Below, piece after piece: positions 1 through 5,931 of a DNA stretch of 5,983 nucleotides (its first letter is position 1; each line of letters starts with the position of its first letter). The stretch is from Permianibacter sp046297695 (GTDB taxonomy: Bacteria > Pseudomonadota > Gammaproteobacteria > Enterobacterales > Permianibacteraceae): contig JBKBHF010000068.1 in assembly GCA_046297695.1 (NCBI GenBank), positions 1 to 5,983 on the forward strand, read 5' to 3'. A model generated the notes under the pieces. The model saw nothing but the letters and a program-made list of their open reading frames with translations. It was not told the origin of the DNA and made no database searches. A program made the translations under genes and the position numbers.

Positions 1-83
1 GGGGAGGCCGGGAGGGGGGTAGTTGCCGCTCTGACCTTTCTGTTTATTCGCACAGCGTTTTAACCGGATGGATTGCCGGTTCT
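1..83 (+). repeat. Tandem repeat, unit 1 (about 112-bp period)
   Basis: This segment starts with a G-rich stretch (GGGGAGGCCGGGAGG), continues through TAGTTGCCGCTCTGACC and a T-rich patch, and ends with ATTGCCGGTTCT. It recurs nearly unchanged at 113-195. The only differences I see are one base in the length of each of two G runs, C/T at base 8 versus 121, and C/T in TTATTCGC versus TTATTTGC. The window opens inside the G-rich start, so the array may extend further left. It is an extragenic repeat of unknown function. Confidence 0.85.
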
Positions 84-98
84 TGCCCCGGCCTTTCC

Positions 99-120
99 CC
101 TCCCCCTGTGAAGGGGGAGG
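99..120. repeat. GC-rich stem-loop between the tandem units
   Basis: CCTCCCCC (99-106) pairs perfectly with GGGGGAGG (113-120) across the loop TGTGAA. The right arm is also the G-rich start of the second tandem unit, so hairpin and repeat are parts of one element. A related core, CCCC-TGTGAA-GGGG, can be read on the minus strand at the right end of the window (within 5952-5966). There is no T tract, so it is not a classical terminator. Confidence 0.75.
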
Positions 121-195
121 TCGGGAGGGGGTAGTTGCCGCTCTGACCTTTCTGTTTATTTGCACAGCGTTTTAACCGGATGGATTGCCGGTTCT
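113..195 (+). repeat. Tandem repeat, unit 2
   Basis: Second copy of the unit at 1-83. The segment TAGTTGCCGCTCTGACC starts at 132 here and at 20 in the first copy, an offset of 112. The end of this copy, ATTGCCGGTTCT (184-195), is also the start of the hairpin cluster at 184-349. The tandem unit therefore abuts a second repeat family, which suggests mosaic growth by repeat-into-repeat insertion or local duplication. Confidence 0.85.
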
Positions 196-349
196 CGCAC
201 CGGCGGGCGAGGTACTTTTCTTGGCGCAAGAAAAGTACCCAAAAGAACATTGCCTGTATTCCTCGCCGCGCGAACAACGCGCGGTGCCCTGCGCTACTCC
301 ATTCCAGCTGGGGCTTTTCAGACAGCACATCCCTGTGCAGTCTGAAAAG
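184..349 (+). repeat. Extragenic hairpin cluster A
   Basis: Four hairpins lie in a row. GCCGGT/ACCGGC (187-192/199-204) has a 6-base loop. GGTACTTTTCTTG/CAAGAAAAGTACC (211-223/227-239) is a perfect 13-bp stem with a 3-base loop. CCGCGCG/CGCGCGG (266-272/278-284) has loop AACAA. CTTTTCAGAC/GTCTGAAAAG (314-323/340-349) continues, after an A-A mismatch, into GCACA/TGTGC with loop TCCC. The first 26 bases (184-209) recur inverted at 848-873 with one mismatch. None of the stems is followed by a T run. It resembles the dispersed palindromic intergenic elements of GC-rich Proteobacteria; the family name is not known to me. Confidence 0.75.
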
Positions 350-475
350 GCGTCGGCATCCCTGCCTCGCCCCTGCGCTGCGCTGCGGGCTGTTAACCCA
401 GCTTCCATTACGCTGCTCGGCTCGTCAGACGGCGGAAACGTCAAAAGCACGCTGCGCGCAGATCTAACGGATTAC

Positions 476-558
476 CGTCATTCCCGCGAAGGCGGGAATC
501 CAGTGTCTTCATTCACTTAAAGAAAAGTCGCTGGATCCCCGCCTACGCGGGGATGACG
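476..558. repeat. Paired dRS3-like inverted hairpins
   Basis: Two 28-base arms, 476-503 and 531-558, are inverted copies of each other with three mismatches and a 27-base spacer. Each arm is itself a hairpin. The left arm contains ATTCCCGCGAAGGCGGGAAT (480-499), which fits the 20-base ATTCCC-N8-GGGAAT pattern known as dRS3 in Neisseria. The right arm carries CCCCGCCTACGCGGGG, and the arms end in CCAG and CTGG. Very similar sequences are scattered between genes in many Proteobacteria, so this is a dispersed repeat and not evidence for Neisseria. Its function here is unknown; the paired arms could form a large cruciform or transcript hairpin. Confidence 0.88.
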
Positions 559-740
559 AAATTGAAGAGAAATGCCGAAGCCACCCACCCCAGCTAGAAC
601 CCGGGGCCCCCATTCGCGCCAGCCGGCGATTCGGCGTTGGCGGCCGGGTGCCGCATCAATGCGTGCCCGAAGCCGATAACGTCGATGCGACGGGCGGTGT
701 CAGCCGAAGTAACCAAACGATTCTGGCGCGCTGGGGCATG

Positions 741-873
741 TTTCTTTGCTTACTTTATTTGCACGAGCAAAGAAAAATCCGCTTGGAGCGGATTTTCGCG
801 GCAGCCCCGAAGGGGTAAAGCACATGGATGTGCTTTACAAAGTGAGGCGCCCGCCGGTGCGCGAACCGGCAAT
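741..873 (-). repeat. Extragenic hairpin cluster B, inverted relative to A
   Basis: Hairpins in order are TTTCTTTGCT/AGCAAAGAAA (741-750/766-775), AAAATCCGCT/AGCGGATTTT (774-783/787-796, overlapping the previous arm by two bases), CCCC/GGGG (805-808/812-815), GTAAAGCACAT/ATGTGCTTTAC (815-825/828-838), and GCCGGT/ACCGGC (853-858/865-870). Bases 848-873 are the reverse complement of 184-209 with one mismatch, so this cluster starts with the same end module as cluster A and runs the other way. The interior stems differ in sequence from those of A. The open frame across it encodes only a repeat-derived peptide. The cluster lies downstream of the Excalibur gene and might fold in its transcript tail. 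Confidence 0.75.
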
Positions 874-929
874 GGTGGGAACCGAGAGTAAAGATCAGGT
901 GCGCATCAAAGATTGGTAAAAACCGGAAC

Positions 930-1265
930 CTACTCGCAGGCAATCCCATCACCATCCCGATCCAGATGGCTACCATACCCCGGCTCACCACGTCGTATCG
1001 GTGCAGCTACCGCGGCACGCGCTTGACTGCAATTCTTGTAATAGACCGACGATCCACCCTGCGGAATAACAGGCTGCACGTGTGGATTCACCGATGGCGG
1101 CGGAGCAGTCGGTGGTGCTGCTGGTGCGCGATGGCAGTGATAATCACCCGTCTTGCGGTTGGTGTGGCAACCATTGGCATCCAGACTACCTCCATGAGCA
1201 AAGACTGGGGCCGCGGTGAGGAAGGCAAATATCATCAGAATGAGTTTTGCCAGCTTGGACAACAT
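930..1265 (-). CDS. Secreted Excalibur-domain protein with His/Cys motif
   Basis: A 111-residue exported protein. Residues 1-23 form a signal peptide: Lys4 and Lys7, a hydrophobic core, and a likely cut after PVFA. Residues 24-46 hold a compact motif, HGGSLDANGC followed by HTNRKTGDYHCH, whose His and Cys residues could bind metal or form a disulfide. Residues 47-72 are a Pro/Ala-rich linker. Residues 74-111 match the Excalibur domain: YYKNCSQARAA, PGYGSHLDRDGDGIACE, with the DxDxDG calcium-binding-type loop at Asp102/104/106 and conserved Cys79 and Cys110. In this family the domain is thought to bind calcium outside the cytoplasm, often beside nuclease domains, but none is present here. I chose the ATG at 1265 over the in-frame ATG at 1286 because GGGGAGG lies 4 bases upstream and the signal peptide then begins normally. 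Exact role unknown. Confidence 0.86.
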   Translation of the reverse strand: MLSKLAKLILMIFAFLTAAPVFAHGGSLDANGCHTNRKTGDYHCHRAPAAPPTAPPPSVNPHVQPVIPQGGSSVYYKNCSQARAAVAAPIRRGEPGYGSHLDRDGDGIACE

Positions 1266-1269
1266 ACTG

Positions 1270-1276
1270 CCTCCCC
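1270..1276 (-). promoter_or_regulatory. Shine-Dalgarno site fixing the Excalibur gene start
   Basis: On the minus strand GGGGAGG sits 4 bases before the ATG at 1265. It lies inside the seven extra codons that the upstream ATG at 1286 would add. That upstream ATG has no purine-rich site in front of it. This decides the start in favour of 1265. Confidence 0.8.
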
Positions 1277-1289
1277 GGCAAAACATGCA

Positions 1290-1314
1290 TCCGAAGCCGC
1301 TACGCGGATTCGGA
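1290..1314 (-). other. Stem-loop in the leader of the Excalibur gene
   Basis: TCCGAA (1290-1295) pairs with TTCGGA (1309-1314) and CCGC (1297-1300) with GCGG (1304-1307), with one G-A mismatch between the two stems and a 3-base loop. It lies between the upstream terminator and the ribosome binding site of the Excalibur gene, so it would be in the 5' leader if transcription starts before it. No T tract follows. It could be a regulatory leader structure or another small extragenic palindrome; the sequence alone does not say which. Confidence 0.5.
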
Positions 1315-1345
1315 CCTACGAGATCTAGCGAAGCACCTTCCCCGC

Positions 1346-1391
1346 AAAAAAAATGTGTCTGAAGTCACTACGCAGAGTAGCGTCTACAGAC
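1346..1391 (-). terminator. Intrinsic terminator after the lipoprotein gene
   Basis: Two bases past the lipoprotein stop, the minus strand forms an imperfect hairpin between 1377-1391 and 1357-1371. GTCTG pairs with CAGAC at the base, two mismatches flank two internal pairs, and CGCTAC pairs with GTAGTG (one G-T) at the top, with a 5-base loop. After three bases comes a run of eight T residues (1353-1346). Position, stem and T run together make a good rho-independent terminator. It should insulate the Excalibur gene from upstream transcription. Confidence 0.8.
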
Positions 1392-1393
1392 CT

Positions 1394-1729
1394 CTATGGC
1401 TGCCCACCTTCCGGACGGGTACATTGATAAGTGACCGTAACCGTGTAACGAAGGCATCCTTGCTGATTGGCAAAAGCGCAGCTGGTTCTTTTTCCGCCGA
1501 ATGGATCCGCGCCTGTATAACCCCACGCCCTGCACTTATCTTTTGCTGACTGCAAAACGTCATTCCAATCAATCTGAGGGTTAACAAGGCTTCCATGCTC
1601 ATATGAGAAGTCAACCGTAGCGTCAGCGCGACTGCCACCAACCGCAGTAGGTATAATTATGCGCGCACATCCGGACATGAGCACAATTATCAGAATAAAA
1701 ATTAGGGAACGCCCTTCCTTCGTTGCCAT
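1394..1729 (-). CDS. YecR-like outer-membrane lipoprotein
   Basis: A 111-residue predicted lipoprotein. The N terminus has Lys4 and Arg7, a hydrophobic stretch (residues 8-18) and the lipobox LMSGC, so Cys21 would be lipidated. Ala follows it, which favours the outer membrane. The mature part has a pattern I recognise from YecR-like lipoproteins: PTAVGGSRADATVDFSYE (27-44), a following DW and an Ala/Lys-rich helix, CRAWGY (66-71), PFGG (76-79), and a Cys-rich end with Cys84, Cys92 and Cys103. The four mature cysteines could form two disulfides. E. coli yecR belongs to the flagellar regulon, but its biochemical role is not known, and no flagellar gene is visible here. The ATG has GGGAG (1739-1743) 9 bases upstream. 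Its GC content is well below that of hrpA. A terminator follows immediately. Confidence 0.8.
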   Translation of the reverse strand: MATKEGRSLIFILIIVLMSGCARIIIPTAVGGSRADATVDFSYEHGSLVNPQIDWNDVLQSAKDKCRAWGYTGADPFGGKRTSCAFANQQGCLRYTVTVTYQCTRPEGGQP

Positions 1730-1833
1730 CTCATTCTACTCCCAATAGTTAGCCAATCGAGTGTGCGACACACATTGCGCCAAACAGAAAAACAAAATCA
1801 AATCAATACACCTATGTTGGCGCTCCAAAAACC

Positions 1834-4800
1834 CTATCGACTCAACAGCTGCCTAACCAACTCCACCTGCTTATCCACACGTTTCTCCGACACCGGCCCA
1901 TCCGTCCCCAGTGTCTGGGCAAAACACGCCACACGATACTCCTGCCAAAGCCGCGCCAGCTCAAGCTGCGCTGCAGCAAGTTCGGTCCACGGCGGGTTTG
2001 GTTTCAACGCCTCCAGTACGCGCGGTTCCAGCGCACGCAGTGCAGCAAGCTGCTTGGCTTCCTGCGGGTAGTTGATCTGCATGCGTTCCAGCCGCAGCTT
2101 CGCGGCTTCGGCATAGCGGCGCAGATGGCGCAGGCGGTGCAAACCCTCGCGTTGCAGGAAGCCGGGCGCGAACAACGCGGTCATTGCAGCGTCCAGATCT
2201 TTCACGCTGTCCGGGTATTTGCCTTTGAGTTCCTTGTTGGCTTTGGCGCGCGCGCTGGTGGCGACTTCCAGTGTTTCGGTGAGCAGCGGCAGCGTGTCGG
2301 CCAGTTGCGTGCGCACGGCTTTCGGTGCGTCGAGCAGCAGCGCACGAAAGCGAGCAGCATCGCGGATGGCCTGCACGTCGGCCGGTAACCAGGCATCGAT
2401 GGCGGCGAGCAGCCAGTCGTTGAACAGTTGTGGCGCTGGCATGAACGCAGCGGCAGCGAGTTGCAGTGTCTGCACGGGCCGGTTCACTTTGCGGTATTGG
2501 GCAAAGTCAGCGTCCAATTGCAGCGCGAGCAGGCGGCGAAGGCCGCCGCGGTGTTGCCAGCGCGCTTCATCGGCACGGGCATAGGCGCGCACGGCAACCG
2601 AATCACCGGCATCGGTGAGCGCGAGATAAATCACGCCGTTGCTGAGGCTGATCTGATCCGGAATGGCGCTGGCGGGAAATTCGCGCAGGCCTTCTTGTTC
2701 GTACGCTTTGGCCGAGCTGCGCAGCGTCTGGCTGCCGGCGCGGGCATGTTCTTTTTGCAGGGCTATCAAATCACGACCGGTGCCAAGCGATTTGCCTTTG
2801 CCATCGACCACATCAAAGCGCATGCGCAGGAATGGCTCCAGCTCGACCGCGCTCCACTCCGCCGCTGGCACCCGCAGCCGCTTGGCGGCAAAAAGCGCAT
2901 CGGACAGCGCGTCATACAGCGGCAGGCTTTTCAGTTTGCTGTCGTCCCTGACCGCCACGGTCAACTCATGCGCCGTTTCCGCCAGCGGTTGCAGTTGTTT
3001 GCGGATGTCTTTTGGTAGGCCGCGCAGCAGCGCTTCGACTTTGGCCTCCAACAAACCGGGCACCAAGCGCTCGAAAGACCGCGGACTCAGCGCCGCCAGT
3101 TGGGTGACCGGCACCTTGGCGGTGACGCCGTCGTATTCCTCGCCCGGGGCGAAGCTGTACTTGAGCGGCAACACCAGCTGATCGATGACCAGTTCCGGCG
3201 GGTAATCGTTCTCACCGATGACGCCGGCACTGGCGACCTCTTCTGCTGTGAGCCGCAGTGCGGTATCGAGTTTGTCGTCGCGCTTCAGGGCATTGAGCAG
3301 GCTGTATTTGTCGACCACCTGAGGCGGCAAGCGGGCATCGAGCAACGGCAGCAGGTCGTCTTCGGCCAGCAACAGATCACGGCGGCGGGCCTTTTCTTCC
3401 TGCTCCTGCTGCTGTTTGAACAGACGCAGGTTGTGCTGTTGAAAGCCGGCCTTCAACTCGCCTTCATTGCGAATCAGCATGTGGCGAATAAACAGCTCGC
3501 GCGCCTTGGCCGGATCGATCTTGGCGAGGCTGACCGAACGGCGCGGCACCAGCACCAGACCAAACAGCGTGACCGTTTCCTGAATTGCGGCATCGCCGCG
3601 CTGCGCGCGCCAGTGCGGCTCGCTGTGGGTGACTTTGGTCAGGTGTGCGGCGATCTGTTCCAGCCAGTGCGGTTCGATGCGGGCGAGATACAGCCCGTAC
3701 AGCCGTGTGCTGTCGAGAAAATCAGCAGCCATGACCCAAGGCTTGCCTTTGCGACCGAGACCGGAGCCGCCATGCGGGACGAAGCGGATATTGCGCGGGC
3801 CTTGATAATCACCATCGCGGGTCAGGTTACCGATTTGATGCAGGAAGCCGTGCAGCAGCGCGCGATGCAGCGGGTCGTACGGCACCAGCGGCCAGATCGG
3901 TTTGCCGGATTCGTCGAAGGTGAGTTTCTCAGCGCTGGGTTTCACGGTTCTGTCTGGCGCCGGTTTGGCTGGTTTTGAATCGACCTGTTTCGCATCACCC
4001 TGTTTTGAATTTACCGGCTTCGTCTCACTCTGCCCCGCCGCGCCAAACAACTCGCGCGCCAGCAAACTGAGGTGCGCGACCATGCGGCCCCATTCGATCA
4101 CCGCGAGCACGTTCAGGAATTCGGCTTTCAGGGTTTTGCGCCAGGCCGAGCTCGACAGCTCTTCTTTGCGCTTATGCACGTAATGCCAGAGGTTCAGGAT
4201 GGCGATGAAATCGCTTTCCGGATCGTTGAAACGCCGGTGCAGGCCAACGGCCTGATCCTGCTTCTCCTGCGGCCGCTCGCGCGGATCGCGGATGCAGAGA
4301 AAGCTGGTGACGATGATCGCTTCACGCAGGCAGCGTTCTTTTGCCGCCGCAATCAAGATGCGCGACAGTTGCGGCGGCAGCGGCAATGCCGCCATCTGCC
4401 GGCCGGCGGGAGTGAGCTCGCGCTCGTCGGTGACGGCACCGAGTTCGATCAGCAGGCGCAGACCGTCGTTGATGCGTTTGCGATCCGGCGCGTCGACAAA
4501 CGGGAAATTCTCGATGTCGCGCAGGCCCAGACTCAGCATATGCAGGATCAGCGCCGACAGGTTTGTGCGCAGAATTTCCGGCGAAGTGAACTCCGGCCGG
4601 TCGGCGAAATCTTCTTCCGAATACAGTCGAATGCAGGTGCCGTCCATGACCCGGCCGCAACGGCCGCTGCGCTGGTTGGCGCTGGCTTGCGAGATCGGTT
4701 CGATCGGCAGCCGCTGCACCCGGCTCGACTGGCTGTAGCGACTGATGCGCGCCAAGCCAGAGTCGATCACGTAGCGGATGCCGGGCACCGTCAGCGAGGT

Positions 4801-5883
4801 TTCGGCGACGTTGGTCGCGAGCACCACGCGGGTTTTGTTGCTCGGCGCGAACACCTTGTTCTGATCAGCCATCGACAAGCGCGCATACAGCGGCAGCAGT
4901 TCGACATGCTTCATCGGTCCAGCGAATTGCTGCTTGCGCAGAAACTGCGTGACCTCGCGGATCTCGCCCTCGCCGCTCAGGAACACCAGCACATCGCCCG
5001 GCCCTTCCTGCCAGAGTTCATCGAGCGCGTGCAGCACGCCTTCTGGCAGCGTGCGCTCGTCTTCGACTTCGCCGACCAGCGGCCGGTAGCGGATTTCGAC
5101 CGGATAGGTCCGGCCGCTGACGATATGCACCGGCGCCGGTTGGCCGGCTTGCGCGAAGAACTGCGCGAACGACTCCGGATCGATGGTGGCCGAGGTGATG
5201 ATGAGTTTCAGATCCGGCCGCTGCGGCAGAATGGTTTTCAGGTAACCGAGCAGCAGATCGATATTCAGGCTACGCTCGTGCGCTTCGTCGATGATCAGCG
5301 TGTCGTAGCGGGTCAGCAGCGGATCGGTTTTCAGCTCCTGCAGCAGCACGCCGTCGGTCATCACCGCGATCAGCGAATCGTCGCTGCATTGCTGATCAAA
5401 GCGGATGGCGTAACCGACCTGCTGGCCGAGCGGCACCTGCAGCTCTTGCGCAATCCGGCGCGCGACCGAGGTAGCGGCGAGCCGACGCGGCTGGGTATGG
5501 CCAATGAGGCCACGCTGACCACGACCAAGCTCCAGGCAGAGCTTCGGGATCTGGGTGGTTTTGCCGGAACCGGTTTCACCGGCGATGACCACGACCTGAT
5601 GCGTGGCAATGGCTTCGCGCAACTCATCGCGCGCCTGCACCACCGGCAAGCTTTCGTCGTAGCTGATGGTCGGCACGCGGGCGGCACGCTGTTGCACGCG
5701 CTGCTGCGCATTGGCGAGCGCCTGTTCGAATGCAGCTTTATCGCGATCATGCGGCAGCTTGCGCTCGATGCGCTGCGCGAGCTTGTCGAGCTGACGGCCG
5801 AGCCGGTCTTGATCGCGGCGCATCAAATCGGTGAGCGCGGAACGCCAATGGTTCAGGTCAATCAAAGGAATCTCTTCAGTCAA
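1834..5883 (-). CDS. hrpA: ATP-dependent RNA helicase HrpA (DEAH box)
   Basis: A cytoplasmic DEAH-box RNA helicase of 1349 residues (E. coli HrpA is about 1300) that uses NTP hydrolysis to remodel RNA. In E. coli HrpA is linked to fimbrial mRNA processing and to rescue of stalled or collided ribosomes. All helicase motifs are intact: GETGSGKT (102-109), TQPRRLAA (130-137), DEAH (199-202), SAT (231-233), TNVAETS (357-363) and QRSGRCGR (404-411). Next come the winged-helix/ratchet region (about 440-570), an OB-like region (about 670-780) and the long HrpA-specific C-terminal region (DUF3418-like, about 770-1345), ending FAQTLGTDGPVSEKR as in the family. Residues 614-655 are a Lys/Ser/Gln/Pro-rich insertion. 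The start is TTG at 5883: an in-frame TAA lies six codons upstream, and the N terminus then aligns with E. coli (MTE..., LM at 20-21). TTG at 5865 is an alternative; the first ATG is codon 21. Confidence 0.97.
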   Translation of the reverse strand: MTEEIPLIDLNHWRSALTDLMRRDQDRLGRQLDKLAQRIERKLPHDRDKAAFEQALANAQQRVQQRAARVPTISYDESLPVVQARDELREAIATHQVVVIAGETGSGKTTQIPKLCLELGRGQRGLIGHTQPRRLAATSVARRIAQELQVPLGQQVGYAIRFDQQCSDDSLIAVMTDGVLLQELKTDPLLTRYDTLIIDEAHERSLNIDLLLGYLKTILPQRPDLKLIITSATIDPESFAQFFAQAGQPAPVHIVSGRTYPVEIRYRPLVGEVEDERTLPEGVLHALDELWQEGPGDVLVFLSGEGEIREVTQFLRKQQFAGPMKHVELLPLYARLSMADQNKVFAPSNKTRVVLATNVAETSLTVPGIRYVIDSGLARISRYSQSSRVQRLPIEPISQASANQRSGRCGRVMDGTCIRLYSEEDFADRPEFTSPEILRTNLSALILHMLSLGLRDIENFPFVDAPDRKRINDGLRLLIELGAVTDERELTPAGRQMAALPLPPQLSRILIAAAKERCLREAIIVTSFLCIRDPRERPQEKQDQAVGLHRRFNDPESDFIAILNLWHYVHKRKEELSSSAWRKTLKAEFLNVLAVIEWGRMVAHLSLLARELFGAAGQSETKPVNSKQGDAKQVDSKPAKPAPDRTVKPSAEKLTFDESGKPIWPLVPYDPLHRALLHGFLHQIGNLTRDGDYQGPRNIRFVPHGGSGLGRKGKPWVMAADFLDSTRLYGLYLARIEPHWLEQIAAHLTKVTHSEPHWRAQRGDAAIQETVTLFGLVLVPRRSVSLAKIDPAKARELFIRHMLIRNEGELKAGFQQHNLRLFKQQQEQEEKARRRDLLLAEDDLLPLLDARLPPQVVDKYSLLNALKRDDKLDTALRLTAEEVASAGVIGENDYPPELVIDQLVLPLKYSFAPGEEYDGVTAKVPVTQLAALSPRSFERLVPGLLEAKVEALLRGLPKDIRKQLQPLAETAHELTVAVRDDSKLKSLPLYDALSDALFAAKRLRVPAAEWSAVELEPFLRMRFDVVDGKGKSLGTGRDLIALQKEHARAGSQTLRSSAKAYEQEGLREFPASAIPDQISLSNGVIYLALTDAGDSVAVRAYARADEARWQHRGGLRRLLALQLDADFAQYRKVNRPVQTLQLAAAAFMPAPQLFNDWLLAAIDAWLPADVQAIRDAARFRALLLDAPKAVRTQLADTLPLLTETLEVATSARAKANKELKGKYPDSVKDLDAAMTALFAPGFLQREGLHRLRHLRRYAEAAKLRLERMQINYPQEAKQLAALRALEPRVLEALKPNPPWTELAAAQLELARLWQEYRVACFAQTLGTDGPVSEKRVDKQVELVRQLLSR

Positions 5884-5931
5884 TCGAATGCTTGCTGATT
5901 ATTGGTGGTCGCTATGCGCTGCATGTGGCGG

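Larger units (their letters stand above)
1..929. other. Gene-free repeat mosaic
   Basis: No open reading frame in this stretch looks like a real gene. The frames open here lack convincing ribosome binding sites, contain no recognisable domain, and translate palindromic repeats into low-quality Arg/Ser/Cys-rich peptides. Such repeat-derived peptides are often annotated as hypothetical proteins in GC-rich Proteobacteria. The stretch is better described by the repeats listed separately at 1-195, 184-349, 476-558 and 741-873. Bases 350-475 and 559-740 are GC-rich with only short, imperfect self-complementarity, and I see no gene or clear site in them. Bases 874-929 are the spacer downstream of the Excalibur gene, with no clear terminator. 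Confidence 0.75.

Noticed and set aside
1..195. CRISPR-like array
   Set aside because: There are only two long units with a palindromic spacer, neither repeat nor spacer lengths fit CRISPR, and no cas gene is present.
637..891. An 84-codon plus-strand frame across hairpin cluster B
   Set aside because: It translates the palindromic repeat itself. Peptides of this kind recur wherever such repeats occur and are usually false gene calls.
966..1328. A 120-codon plus-strand frame over the Excalibur gene
   Set aside because: The opposite strand encodes a signal peptide and an intact Excalibur domain with a strong ribosome binding site, which explains the sequence better.
1761..1773. Small hairpin GTGTG-CGA-CACAC downstream of hrpA
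   Set aside because: A 5-bp stem without a T tract is too weak to call.
1777..1823. Possible hrpA terminator (GCGCCAA 1777-1783 with TTGGCGC 1817-1823)
   Set aside because: The stem is only 7 bp with a 33-base loop and no T run directly after it on the minus strand, so it is not a convincing terminator.
2250..2265. GCTGGTGG, the E. coli Chi octamer, within hrpA
   Set aside because: A single copy in a GC-rich coding sequence is expected by chance, and the Chi sequence of this organism is unknown.
3100..3978. A 292-codon plus-strand open frame antisense to hrpA
   Set aside because: This is another shadow of the GC-rich helicase gene, with no recognisable motif and nothing around it to suggest expression.
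4072..5898. A 608-codon open frame on the plus strand, antisense to hrpA
   Set aside because: It lies entirely opposite a gene with all helicase motifs intact. Its translation is a compositional shadow rich in Arg, Gln, Asp and Ala with no recognisable domain, as expected opposite GC-rich codons.
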